From: CAWEPK01 sp963835595
GTDB taxonomy: Bacteria; Desulfobacterota; Syntrophorhabdia; Syntrophorhabdales; WCHB1-27
NCBI GenBank assembly: GCA_963835595.1
Contig: CAWIGL010000002.1
Coordinates: forward strand, 62,001-126,000
Direction: 5' to 3'
Length of the DNA: 64,000 nt
The notes below the pieces were generated by a model that worked only from the letters and a program-made list of their open reading frames with translations, did not search any database and was not told where the DNA came from. Numbering within the stretch: position 1 is the stretch's first letter; every line of letters begins with the position of its first letter. Positions 43,386 to 51,569 of the stretch are shown piece after piece. The position numbers and the translations under genes were made by a program.

Positions 43386-43652
43386 ATGACCGCCAAATTC
43401 TGGCTTGGAGCAGGGTTCGTCATTCTTCTTTTTTCCCTCGCGCTGGCCGGCTGCGCGTCCGACTGGTGGACGGTCGATCAGAGCGCCTACCAGCCGCCGG
43501 AGCAGAGCGCGGCCGAGACGGCCGTCTTCGGCACGCGCGCGCCCGTCGGGGAATCGAAAGGCACGGGAGACACGGCGGAGACGGAAAAAGTCGAGGGTGG
43601 GGGGGAGGAAGCGAAGGGCGATCCGTCATTCCAGCCCCGTCCGACCAAATAG
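43386..43652 (+). CDS. Small lipoprotein
   Basis: Protein of 88 aa with a clear lipobox: FVILLFSLALAGCASDWW, Cys at about 23. The mature region is polar and acidic (SAAETAVFGTRAPVGESKG ... EKVEGGGEEAKGD) and likely disordered. Anchored to the inner or outer membrane by inference. TATAAA lies about 45 bases upstream. Convergent with the EF-hand gene. No family recognised. Confidence 0.65.
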   Translation: MTAKFWLGAGFVILLFSLALAGCASDWWTVDQSAYQPPEQSAAETAVFGTRAPVGESKGTGDTAETEKVEGGGEEAKGDPSFQPRPTK

Positions 43653-43713
43653 GGCTTACCGCCTTTTCTCGCCGATTAGGCAGCGGCCGGCTGCACAGGT
43701 CCTTACCGGGCTT

Positions 43714-44337
43714 TTACCTCGCCCGCCGGCTTCTCAGGGCGTTTGCGAACTCCGCCCTGTCAAGGCTGCCGTCGCCGTTCGTGTCATACTTCCTGAATTC
43801 TTTCATGGTGACGTCCGGGACCGCCGCCGAAAGCTCGACGGGCGTAATCTTCCCGTCCTTGTTCGCGTCTGCGTCCTCGAAGGTGCCTCCGCCAGTCTGC
43901 ACCACCCTCATCAGGCGGCCCGACCCGCGCGTCGGGACTTTCTCCAGCCTCGTGCCTGCCGTCTCCGGGCGGCCCGGATGCACACCCGACTGTCTTACAA
44001 CGCTTATCCCATCATCGACGTAGGAGACGGCTACGATGTCCCCGACCCGCATCTCCGCTAACGACCTGTAGCCATGCAGCACGGGCCTGGAGGCGTCGAA
44101 CGTCACCATCGCGTCCTTGCCCCGCACGGCGAACGTCTCAAGGGCGCCGTCCACCCGCATGACCTTTCCCGTAAATGCCGTCCGCGAGCGCGCCCACCTG
44201 AGCCACGGCCGCTTGGCCGCCGGCCCGTCGCCTCCCAATGAGGCGGCCTCTCCCGCCGCGAAGCACGTCGCCTGCCCGGCGAAAAGAACGCAAAGGAAGC
44301 CCAAAAGCAATGCAATGACAAATGTATGGCGTACCAT
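43714..44337 (-). CDS. Exported EF-hand calcium-binding protein
   Basis: About 207 aa with a signal peptide (MVRHTFVIALLLGFLCVLFA, cleavage near CFA-AGE). The middle region MRVDGALETFAVRGKDAMVTF followed by LAEMRVGDIVAVSYVDDG resembles a small beta domain seen in periplasmic DUF-type proteins. Two EF-hand loops end the protein: DANKDGKITPVE and DTNGDGSLDRAE, each with the acidic ligands in place. Starts at the ATG 44337; a family 1 repeat lies directly upstream. Probably binds Ca2+ in the periplasm; partner unknown. Confidence 0.7.
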   Translation of the reverse strand: MVRHTFVIALLLGFLCVLFAGQATCFAAGEAASLGGDGPAAKRPWLRWARSRTAFTGKVMRVDGALETFAVRGKDAMVTFDASRPVLHGYRSLAEMRVGDIVAVSYVDDGISVVRQSGVHPGRPETAGTRLEKVPTRGSGRLMRVVQTGGGTFEDADANKDGKITPVELSAAVPDVTMKEFRKYDTNGDGSLDRAEFANALRSRRAR

Positions 44338-44340
44338 AGG

Positions 44341-44478
44341 ATAGATTTCCACGCTTCGCGCTAAGGTGATCTCTTCATTACGCTACGCGCAGGGAAAAAG
44401 ATCGTTCTACCGCGCAGCGTTGAGGACGCGCGGCGCGTGGGTCGCCCGCATTAGACGCGGAAAGAGCCCGGCCCGCAG
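44341..44478 (+). repeat. Dispersed palindromic repeat family 1, copy f
   Basis: Shares TTCCACGCT and TACGCTACGCGCAGG and AAAAGATCGTTCTACCGCGCAG with copy b at 5011, but has lost the outer left end. It lies between htrA and the EF-hand gene. Confidence 0.65.
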
Positions 44479-44508
44479 GCGCCCGCCCATCCTCATAAAG
44501 CGGGAGGA

Positions 44509-45981
44509 TCAGCCCCTCTCGCCCTTGATTACAGCATAGAACGTCATGTTTTCCCGTTTGACTAACATCACGATCCCATCCCTTGCCTTCGCCCTGCCCA
44601 TAGTCTCCCGGAAATCCTCGACGTTCCTCACGACCTTCCTGTTTATCTCCTTGATGATGTCGCCTGCCCGGATGTCCGCCTCGTCGGCGGGGCTGCCCTG
44701 CTGAACGTCCGTCACGATCACCCCCTTCGTGTCGCTGACGCCCAGGTGGCGGGCGATCTCACCCGTTATGTTCTGCACGACCAGGCCGAAGTTCTTCTCG
44801 ACGTCCGGCGTGCCGGCCCTGGCCTCGCGCTTTTCCTCCCTGCCTTCCGCTATCGTGACCTCCATCTCTAGCGGCTTGCCCTCGCGAAGGAGCTTCACCT
44901 TGACCTTTTTGCCGACCTGCGTCGCCGCGACCGCCTTCGGCAACTGCTCCATATCCTTGATCGGCGCGCCGTTGAACGCTACGATCACGTCGCCCCTTTT
45001 TATGCCGGCCCTGCTCGCCGGGCTGTCGTCCAGCACGTCGGAGACGAGCGCCCCTTCCGATTCCTTGAGCCCGAAGCTCTTCGCAAGCTCCGGCGTGACC
45101 TTCTGGATCACTACGCCGAGCCACCCCCGCACGACCTTGCCGCTCGTTTTCAGTTGCGGCAGCAAGGCCTTTGCCATGTTGACCGGTATCGCAAAGCCTA
45201 TGCCCTGCCCTCCCGAGATGATGGCCGTGTTGATGCCGACGACCTCTCCCCGCAGGTTGAACAGCGGCCCGCCGCTGTTCCCCGGGTTGATCGAGGCGTC
45301 CGTCTGGATAAAATCGTCATAAGGCCCCTGCCCTATGACGCGCCCCTTCGCGCTCACTATGCCTGCCGTCACGGTATGGTCGAGGCCGTAAGGGTTGCCT
45401 ATGGCGACCACCCAGTCGCCCACCTCCAGCTTGTCGGAGTCGCCGAGGGCGGCAACGGGCAAGTTCCTGGCGCTCACCTTGATGAGGGCGATATCCGTCT
45501 TGGCGTCCTTCCCTATCACCTTGGCGTCGTATTCCTTGCCGTCCGATAGCTTGACCTTTATGCTGGTCGCCTTCTCCACAACGTGGTTGTTGGTCAGGAT
45601 GTAGCCGTCCTTGTCGATGATGACGCCGGAGCCAAGGCTCCTCTGCTTGAACTCCCTCCTGGGGCCGTTATTTCCTCCGAAGAACTTATCGAAGAACTCA
45701 TCGTTGCCGAAAAAGTCCCTGAAGGCGTTGCCGAAAGGGTTAGGACCGCCTATCCCCTTTACGACCGTGGTCGTGCTTATGTTGACGACGCTCGGCTTCG
45801 TCTCCTTCACCAGCCCGGAAAGCGACGGGAAGCCTTTATCGTACGTGATCTGTCTGGGGGCGGCAGCCGCTGTCTGGGCCGGACCCACCTCCGAGACGGC
45901 CGGCTTCCCCCTCATGTAGAACGAGACGGCGGCGGCCGCTATGATGATGAGGGCGACTGCGTACCACTTCTTGTTTCTCAT
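44509..45981 (-). CDS. Periplasmic serine protease DegP/HtrA family
   Basis: Envelope quality-control protease, about 490 aa. One N-terminal membrane anchor (WYAVALIIIAAAAVSFYM). Protease domain with the triad visible: His in ILTNNHVVEKAT, Asp in DAKTDIALIKV, Ser in NPGNSGGPLFNLRG. Two PDZ domains follow (LGVVIQKVTPELAKSFGL ... SRAGIKRGDVIVAFNG, and HLGVSDTKGVIVTDVQQGSP). The ATG at 45981 shares ATGA with the histidine kinase stop, so it is the third gene of an RR-HK-HtrA operon and is likely induced by that system. Confidence 0.92.
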   Translation of the reverse strand: MRNKKWYAVALIIIAAAAVSFYMRGKPAVSEVGPAQTAAAAPRQITYDKGFPSLSGLVKETKPSVVNISTTTVVKGIGGPNPFGNAFRDFFGNDEFFDKFFGGNNGPRREFKQRSLGSGVIIDKDGYILTNNHVVEKATSIKVKLSDGKEYDAKVIGKDAKTDIALIKVSARNLPVAALGDSDKLEVGDWVVAIGNPYGLDHTVTAGIVSAKGRVIGQGPYDDFIQTDASINPGNSGGPLFNLRGEVVGINTAIISGGQGIGFAIPVNMAKALLPQLKTSGKVVRGWLGVVIQKVTPELAKSFGLKESEGALVSDVLDDSPASRAGIKRGDVIVAFNGAPIKDMEQLPKAVAATQVGKKVKVKLLREGKPLEMEVTIAEGREEKREARAGTPDVEKNFGLVVQNITGEIARHLGVSDTKGVIVTDVQQGSPADEADIRAGDIIKEINRKVVRNVEDFRETMGRAKARDGIVMLVKRENMTFYAVIKGERG

Positions 45982-47396
45982 GCACTTCCTCCGCTCACGG
46001 GCAGTTTTATGGAAAAGAGGCTGCCGTACGACGGGCGGCTCTCGACCTCGATGGCCCCCTTGTGCGCCTCCGCTATCCATTTGCTTATGGACAGGCCCAG
46101 GCCGGTGCCGCTCTCCCGCCTCCTTGCCCGGTCCGCCCGGTAGAACCTGTCGAATATATACTTTATGTCGCCTTCCGCGATGCCTGCGCCGTTGTCCTTC
46201 ACGTTTATCCGAACGTAGCCGTCGTCGAGGCTGGACGATATCTCCACGGTGCCGCCCGCGCTCGTGTACTTGATGCCGTTATCGACGATGTTCCAGAGCA
46301 TCCTCCGCAATTTCAGCTCGTCGCCCTTCAGCCGCGTGTCGGCGAGGTCGGCCATTGAAAGCTGAACGCTCTTCTTCTCGGCCAGCACCTTCATGTCGAG
46401 GTAGACCTGCGCCACCAGGTCGCGCAGTTGGATATCCCCAAGGTTGAGCTGCATCTTCCCCGTGTCGGCCTTGGAGAGCAGGAGCAGGTCGTCGATGATC
46501 TGGCTCATCCTGTCGATCTCCTCCAGTTGGCTCGAAAGGAGCGACCTGTACTCGTCGCGCTTCCTCTCCTTGCGCAGGGCGACCTCCGTACCCCCTTTGA
46601 GGATTGTGAGCGGCGTCTTCAGCTCATGGGAAACGTCGATGCTGAACTGGTTTATCCGCTGGAAGGCCTCGCGCAGCCTCGATATCATCTCGTTGAACGT
46701 CTCGGCGAGCTTGCCCAGCTCATCCTTCCTGGCGCCTATGTCTATGTACTCCTCCAGGTTGCGGGACGATATCTTGACGGCCGCCTTCCTGATCTTGTCC
46801 ACGGGCTTGAGCGCCTTTTTCGCCATGAAGTAGCCGACGCCAATCGTGAGGCTGACGGACGTGATCATGCCGACTACCAAAATAATAAGCAGCCTCCGCA
46901 TCGTATCGTCGAAGTCTTCGAGGGACGTGCCGACCTGTACGATGCTCGCCACCTTCCCGTTGTCCATGATGGGTATGGTGACGAGGCGCAGCCTGGGGCC
47001 GCCCTTCTGGATGGTCTCGTATACCACCTCGCCCGCAAGGGCGCGCTCCAGCGTTCTGAAGCTCGCCGAGAAGTTCTCCGCCTCGATGTCGCTGCTTTTC
47101 GCGCCGATCCTGCCTGAGCGGTCCATGATCTGGACCAGCTTGCCCTTCGGCTTCCTCCCCAGGACGTTCTCCAGGTAGCGCTCGAAGTTGCCGAACATGT
47201 TGGGGTCATGGAAATCGGTCATAGAGGAGGAGATGACTTCGCCCATCGACTTGATCTTGGCGTCGATGCTCTTCTGGAGGCTGCTCTCGAAATAGATGTA
47301 GACGCCGAAGGCAAAGACGATGAGGATCAGCGAGATGATGCCTCCATAAAGGATGGTGAGCCTCCAGCGTATGGGAAGGTTAGACAGCCTGCTCAT
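45978..47396 (-). CDS. Sensor histidine kinase
   Basis: Membrane kinase of 472 aa. TM1 at about 13-34 and TM2 near 167-190 enclose a periplasmic sensor of about 130 residues. A HAMP region follows (ALKPVDKIRKAAVKISSRNL), then the phospho-His in FSIDVSHELKTPLTILKG, and ATPase boxes N (LWNIVDNGIKYTS), G1 (KDNGAGIAEGD), F (IFDRFYRADRAR) and G2 (GTGLGLSISKWI). It overlaps the response regulator by 17 bases and htrA by 4, so it probably senses envelope stress like CpxA; the signal is inference. Confidence 0.92.
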   Translation of the reverse strand: MSRLSNLPIRWRLTILYGGIISLILIVFAFGVYIYFESSLQKSIDAKIKSMGEVISSSMTDFHDPNMFGNFERYLENVLGRKPKGKLVQIMDRSGRIGAKSSDIEAENFSASFRTLERALAGEVVYETIQKGGPRLRLVTIPIMDNGKVASIVQVGTSLEDFDDTMRRLLIILVVGMITSVSLTIGVGYFMAKKALKPVDKIRKAAVKISSRNLEEYIDIGARKDELGKLAETFNEMISRLREAFQRINQFSIDVSHELKTPLTILKGGTEVALRKERKRDEYRSLLSSQLEEIDRMSQIIDDLLLLSKADTGKMQLNLGDIQLRDLVAQVYLDMKVLAEKKSVQLSMADLADTRLKGDELKLRRMLWNIVDNGIKYTSAGGTVEISSSLDDGYVRINVKDNGAGIAEGDIKYIFDRFYRADRARRRESGTGLGLSISKWIAEAHKGAIEVESRPSYGSLFSIKLPVSGGSA

Positions 47397-48063
47397 CCTC
47401 TTCCTTCAACGTGTAGCCGATCCCCCTTACCGTCTGGATGTATTTCTTCGGCGTGATGCCCTCGATCTTCTTTCTCAAAAAATTGATGTAGACATCGACG
47501 ATGTTCGTCGAGTCGGTCGTGTTCTGCCAGGCGTATTCGGCGATCTCCCTGCGGGTGAGCGGACGCTCGCTGTTCTTCATCAGGATCTCCATGATGAGGA
47601 ACTCCTTCTCGGTAAGCTCCGCCTCTTTCATCCCTTTCGAGAGTATCCGGTTGCGCGGGTTGAGCATCAGCTCACCGTATTTTACCGTGTTCGCCTCCCT
47701 GGCAGCGCTGCGGCGCAGCAGGGCGCGCATCCGGGCCAGGAGCTCCTCGAAGGAGAAGGGCTTCGTCAGGTAGTCGTCGCTTCCCGTATCGAGGCCGCGC
47801 ACTACGTCCTCTTTGGAGCTTTTCGCGGTTATGATGAGGACGGGCGTATTGATGCCCCATGCCCTCATGTTGCGCAGCACCTTCAGGCCGTCGATCTCCG
47901 GTATCATGAGGTCGAGGAGCACGATGTCGTACTTGTGGACGTTCAGGAGGTCGAGGCCCTGCTTGCCGTTGAACGCCGGGGTCACCGTATAACCCTCTTC
48001 TGCCAGGCCCTTCGTGATGAAATCGACCACCTTGGTTTCGTCTTCGATAACAAGGACATCCAT
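47380..48063 (-). CDS. OmpR-family response regulator
   Basis: Two-domain regulator of 227 aa. Receiver: acids in VIEDETKVV, phospho-Asp in IVLLDLMIPEIDG, Lys in DDYLTKPFSFEEL. The winged-helix domain from about 125 has LTEKEFLIMEILMKNSERPLTR and VDVYINFLRKKIEG, ending IQTVRGIGYTLKEE. The ATG is preceded by CCTCCT, the opposite of a ribosome site, and TATACT/TATAAT lie within 25 bases, so the message may be leaderless. It should activate its own operon including htrA. Confidence 0.92.
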   Translation of the reverse strand: MDVLVIEDETKVVDFITKGLAEEGYTVTPAFNGKQGLDLLNVHKYDIVLLDLMIPEIDGLKVLRNMRAWGINTPVLIITAKSSKEDVVRGLDTGSDDYLTKPFSFEELLARMRALLRRSAAREANTVKYGELMLNPRNRILSKGMKEAELTEKEFLIMEILMKNSERPLTRREIAEYAWQNTTDSTNIVDVYINFLRKKIEGITPKKYIQTVRGIGYTLKEEDEQAV

Positions 48064-48222
48064 AGGAGGATATTATAGTATAAAACGGGGTGGGTTAGAA
48101 ATAATATAGCAACCCGGCCATAGAAGCCGAGTCCGCCCCTTGTTTTAAGCCCGCCCTTGCGTTATGATATCGGGCGTTCGCAAAGCTCCTTCATAACCCT
48201 GAAAACAGGAGAGATCAACAAC

Positions 48223-49338
48223 ATGTACCTTTCGATCATCGGCAGTCCTTTATGCGGCAAGACAACCCTGTTCAAAGCCCTTGCAGGGGCGGAAGGGCGG
48301 GGTGGCGGGCAGGGCAAGGCGGGCGTCGCAGTCATCGACGTGCCCGATGAGCGCGTGGACCGGCTGTCCGCCATCTTCCACCCGAAAAAGACCGTTTACG
48401 GGCGCATAGAGGTCTGCGACACGGACTCCATCCACGAGGGCGATATGAAAGCGGGCGCCGTGCCTGCCGGGCTGCTCCGGCAGATGCGCCCGGCCGACGC
48501 CTTCATAGTCGTGCTGAACCACTTCGATGCCGCCGGCCCGAACGAAGCGGGCGGGGCTGAGGCAGCGTCCGGCGCGGCGGCTGATGCGGCGTCCGGTGCG
48601 GCGTCGGCCTTCCGCGCGCTCGTAAACGAGCTCATGATCGCCGACATGGTGCAGATCGAGGGGCGTCTTGAGCGCATCAAAAAGCAGGCCGGCAGGAAAG
48701 AGGCCGCGCTTGAGCAGGAAAAGGCGGCGCTTGAGCAGTGCCTGGCCCACCTTGAGCAGGGCGCGCCCCTATGCAGCCTGCCCCTCCTTGGGTCCGAGGG
48801 CAGGATGCTGCGCGGCTTCCAGTTCCTTTCCCTGAAGCCCCTCATGGTCGTCCTCAACTGCTCGGAGGAAGCGATGCGGGACGGCGCGCCGGTGCGCGAC
48901 GAGGTGAGCCGCCGGATCGCCGGGGCCGCCCCGGACGTGCCTGTTATTGCGGCCTGCGCCGGGCTGGAGGCGGAGCTTGCAGTGATGAATGATGCAGACA
49001 GGGCGGCCTTCATGGCCGAGTACGGCATAGCGGAATCGCTCAAAGGGAGCGTCATTCGCCTGGCCTACGAGACGCTCGGCCTCATCTCGTTCTTGACCGT
49101 CGGCGAAGACGAGTGCAGGGCGTGGCCTATCCGCAGAGGCACGACCGCCCAGGAGGCGGCCGCGACGATCCATACGGACCTGTCGGACCGGTTCATCCGC
49201 GCCGAGACGGTCGCTTACGACGACTTCATGGCGCACGGCGACTTTGCAGGCTGCAAGAAGGCGGGCGTCTGGCGTCTCGAAGGGAAGCAGTATATCGTAA
49301 AGGACGGGGACATCATATCGGTAAGGGCGGGGGCCTGA
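48223..49338 (+). CDS. YchF-like GTPase with TGS-type C-terminus
   Basis: P-loop NTPase of 371 aa in the YchF/OLA1 subfamily. G1 is IIGSPLCGKTTLFKALAG, the G3 region IEVCDTDSIHEG is degenerate, and the C-terminal DUF933/TGS part is ISFLTVGEDECRAWPIRRGTTAQEAAATIHTDL ... RAETVAYDDF. The start is the ATG at 48223 behind GGAGAG. The G2-G3 region deviates from typical YchF (no DxPG), so this is a divergent paralogue. Low-complexity inserts AASGAAADAASGAASA and AALEQEKAALEQ suggest repeat-driven expansion of the coiled-coil arm. Role: ribosome-linked ATPase by analogy. Confidence 0.75.
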   Translation: MYLSIIGSPLCGKTTLFKALAGAEGRGGGQGKAGVAVIDVPDERVDRLSAIFHPKKTVYGRIEVCDTDSIHEGDMKAGAVPAGLLRQMRPADAFIVVLNHFDAAGPNEAGGAEAASGAAADAASGAASAFRALVNELMIADMVQIEGRLERIKKQAGRKEAALEQEKAALEQCLAHLEQGAPLCSLPLLGSEGRMLRGFQFLSLKPLMVVLNCSEEAMRDGAPVRDEVSRRIAGAAPDVPVIAACAGLEAELAVMNDADRAAFMAEYGIAESLKGSVIRLAYETLGLISFLTVGEDECRAWPIRRGTTAQEAAATIHTDLSDRFIRAETVAYDDFMAHGDFAGCKKAGVWRLEGKQYIVKDGDIISVRAGA

Positions 49339-49399
49339 AGACAGGCCAGACGGAGGCCGGGCTTCGCCGGCGTAAATCCTGACGGTCAGGGAGGGGGTC

Positions 49400-49921
49400 A
49401 TGGACGGTGAGTTCCTGAAAGACTTGGACGAGCGGGGGTTAAGGGAGTACCTGGGTTTTCTGCTGTGGCATTACCGCGTGATCGATGCGTTCTGGTTCCT
49501 CTTCGTCGCCGAAAGGTACGGCCAGGAATCGGCGGAGAGGATCAACGAGCGGGTCTGGGGGCGCGTGGGGAAGATGGCCGCCGCCGACCTCGTGAAGCGC
49601 TTCAACATCACCGACAAGGGGCTGAAAGGCTTCGTCCAGGCGCTGCGGTTCTTCCCCTGGACCATGCTCGTCGGGTACGAGATAGAGGAAAAGGAAGGCG
49701 AGGTGCTGATCAACGTGCCCGACTGCCCGACGCAAAACGCGCGCCTGCGCAGGGGCCTGGGCGAGTTCTGGTGCCGGGACATGCACATGGGCGAGTTCGA
49801 GTCCTTCGCCCACGAGATCAACCCGGCGATAAAGGTGGAATGCCTCTTCGCCCCGCCGGACCACCCGAAGGACGCCTTCTGCAGGTGGCGCTTCACGATG
49901 GGTGAAGAAAAGAGGGGATAG
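49400..49921 (+). CDS. Conserved DUF6125-like protein with cysteine motif
   Basis: Protein of 173 aa. A helical half (LREYLGFLLWHYRVIDAFWFLFVAERYGQESAERINERVW) is followed by INVPDCPTQNARLRRGLGEFWCRDMHMGEF and IKVECLFAPPDHPKDAFCRWRF. Four Cys in DCP, EFWC, VEC and FCRW recur in this family and could bind metal. I recognise it as a conserved anaerobe protein but cannot assign a reaction. It follows the GTPase by 61 bases on the same strand. Confidence 0.55.
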   Translation: MDGEFLKDLDERGLREYLGFLLWHYRVIDAFWFLFVAERYGQESAERINERVWGRVGKMAAADLVKRFNITDKGLKGFVQALRFFPWTMLVGYEIEEKEGEVLINVPDCPTQNARLRRGLGEFWCRDMHMGEFESFAHEINPAIKVECLFAPPDHPKDAFCRWRFTMGEEKRG

Positions 49922-49963
49922 GTGGAGGAGAAAAGAGACAGAAGCGGATGTGTTTGTGTGGCT

Positions 49964-50100
49964 GGACTCGCGCCTGTGCGGAATCGCGCTATGCGGCGCC
50001 CTGCTCGCCGTGTGGCCTCCGATGTACGTATGTACGATCTCCGGCCGACACGTCTCACAGGCCATCCACCCATCACGATTCTTTCAGGCGCTCCTCCGGC
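49964..50100 (-). repeat. Dispersed repeat family 4, copy a
   Basis: Shares GGACTCGCGCCTG, GCGCTATGCGGCGCCCTGC, CTCGCCGTG and the ending CAGGCGCTCCTCCGG with 58177-58315. The centre GTACGTATGTAC is a variable palindrome. Its translation gives the often mis-annotated RTSEATRRAGRRIARF peptide. The rest of the 338-bp gap to yjbQ shows an AATTGCGGCAACTGCGG patch and nothing else. Confidence 0.65.
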
Positions 50101-50259
50101 CACGGCCGCAATCGGACCTCCCTTTTCGGGTCCAATTGCGGCAACTGCGGGTGGTCGGAAATTCAAGGTTATTTCAGAGAAAACTTGCGGGCTAAGTTCA
50201 ACCAGATTGCGATAATATGGCCTGATTATCATATAACATAGCGGAAACGGGGGATTAGT

Positions 50260-50676
50260 GTGAAAAGTTACCGGAAGGAGCTATGGTTCAACGTCCCTTC
50301 GCGGCGCGCCTTCGTCAACATCACGCCGCAGGTCACGGAAACCCTCAAGGAAAGCGGCATAAAAGAGGGACTGCTCCTCTGCAACGCCATGCACATTACC
50401 GCCTCCGTCTTCATCAACGACGACGAGCCGGGCCTGCACCACGACTTCGATGTCTGGCTGGAGCGCCTCGCGCCCCACGAGCCTGTCTCCCAGTACCGCC
50501 ACAACGTGGGCGAGGACAACGGCGACGCCCATCTCAAGCGCTCCGTCATGGGCAGGGAGGTAGTCGTGGCCGTCACGGACGGGCATCTCGACTTCGGCCC
50601 CTGGGAGCAGATCTTCTACGGCGAGTTCGACGGCCGGCGCAAGAAAAGGGTGCTCGTCAAGATCATAGGGGACTGA
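50260..50676 (+). CDS. YjbQ family (UPF0047) secondary thiamine-phosphate synthase-like enzyme
   Basis: Protein of 138 aa. Metal-site histidines are visible in LLCNAMHITASVFINDDE, PGLHHDFDVWLERL, NGDAHLKRSVMG and VTDGHLDFGPWEQIFYGEFDG, the classic UPF0047 pattern. The family has weak thiamine-phosphate synthase activity in E. coli; its main role is unclear. GTG start. It stands alone; no thiamine gene or riboswitch is adjacent. Confidence 0.88.
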   Translation: MKSYRKELWFNVPSRRAFVNITPQVTETLKESGIKEGLLLCNAMHITASVFINDDEPGLHHDFDVWLERLAPHEPVSQYRHNVGEDNGDAHLKRSVMGREVVVAVTDGHLDFGPWEQIFYGEFDGRRKKRVLVKIIGD

Positions 50677-50711
50677 CTTCCCGCCCCCCTTGAGCTTATT
50701 CCGGGATACAC

Positions 50712-50852
50712 TTGCAGGAGCAGAAACGGGTCAGTGTAGATTTCCCTGTCTGGATGATCCGTCTGCTCGACAAGGAGGCCAAACGCCTCGGTGTTTCCCG
50801 GCAGGCCATTATCAAGGTGTGGATAGCCGGGCGGTTGGAAAAGGCAGGCTAA
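50712..50852 (+). pseudogene. C-terminal remnant of a BrnA-type antitoxin
   Basis: Reads KRVSVDFPVWMIRLLDKEAK then RLGVSRQAIIKVWIAGRLEK and a stop, the C-terminal DNA-binding half of BrnA antitoxins. The N-terminal toxin-binding half is absent and an in-frame stop precedes it closely. A TTG could start it, but no ribosome site is seen. No BrnT toxin is nearby. It marks the edge of the repeat/IS region. Confidence 0.6.
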
Positions 50853-50900
50853 AGAAGGACTTCCCGAACAATGTCTTCCTGGCGAAGAAATCCCCTCTGG

Positions 50901-51384
50901 CCCATTTGGAGACAGGCCTTTATTTTCCGTCTTCCTGAAAGGCTAGATTTTCCTGGCATGACACGGTCTTGCATGTTACAATTGCCAATTATTGAATGGA
51001 AAAGATTGTGCCACAAAAAGGACGTTCGGCTGCGATGCCTCTGAGAGACTTTTATAATCTTATGATCGTCGCACTTGTCCGTCAGGCGAAGCGAAACGGA
51101 ATAAACGGAACTACGTCCCCTCGGCTACGTCCCCTCGGCTACCCCATTTGGAGACAGGCCTTTCTTTTCCGTCTTCCTGAAAGGCTAGATTTTCCTGGCA
51201 TGACACGGTCTTGCATGTTACAATTGGCAATTATTGAATGGAAAAGATTGTGCCACAAAAAGGACGTTCGGCTGCGATGCCTCTGAGAGACTTTTATAAT
51301 CTTATGATCGTCGCACTTGTCCCCCAGACCAAGCGAAACGGAATAAACGGAACTACGTCCCCTCGGCTACCCGTCCCCTCGGCT
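50901..51384. repeat. Tandem duplication, two 242-bp units
   Basis: Unit 1 (50901-51142) and unit 2 (51143-51384) are nearly identical, differing at a few bases (e.g. TTTATTTTCC against TTTCTTTTCC, TTGCCAATT against TTGGCAATT). Each begins CCCATTTGGAGACAGG and ends in the GGAACTACGTCCCCTCGGCT motif. No protein-coding signal is convincing in either unit. Confidence 0.85.
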
Positions 51385-51540
51385 ACCCCGTCCCCTCGGC
51401 TACCCAAGCGAAACGGAATAAACGGAACTACGTCCCCTCGGCTCTGCCCAAGCGAAACGGAATAAACGGAACTACGTCCCCTCGGCTCTGCCGTCCCCTC
51501 GGCTCTGCCTAAACGGAACTACGTCCCCTCGGCTCTGCCT
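51090..51540 (+). repeat. GGAACTACGTCCCC repeat array, locus 3
   Basis: AAGCGAAACGGAATAAACGG followed by AACTACGTCCCCTCGGCT recurs about five times, with extra GTCCCCTCGGCT(ACC/CTGCC) subunits between. The spacer CGGCT is specific to this locus. The array abuts the left end of the insertion sequence. Confidence 0.8.
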
Positions 51541-51569
51541 CTTACGGGTAAGACCGGCCGCCTTAGGAC

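Noticed and set aside
49471..50232. Long minus-strand frame containing RTSEATRRAGRRIARF
   Set aside because: It is the translation of family 4 repeat plus the antisense of the DUF6125-like gene. The same peptide arises from the copy near 58200 and is a known type of spurious annotation.
50200..50260. Thiamine riboswitch upstream of the YjbQ gene
   Set aside because: No TPP (THI-box) conserved blocks were seen in the AT-rich leader.
50690..50938. Frame reading RDTLAGAETGQCRF in place of the BrnA remnant
   Set aside because: The other frame gives a clear BrnA C-terminus, so this one is a shadow.
50901..51384. CRISPR array in the repeat region near 51 kb
   Set aside because: The spacing is irregular, the spacers are themselves repeated, and no cas gene is present. 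This is tandem duplication of one motif.
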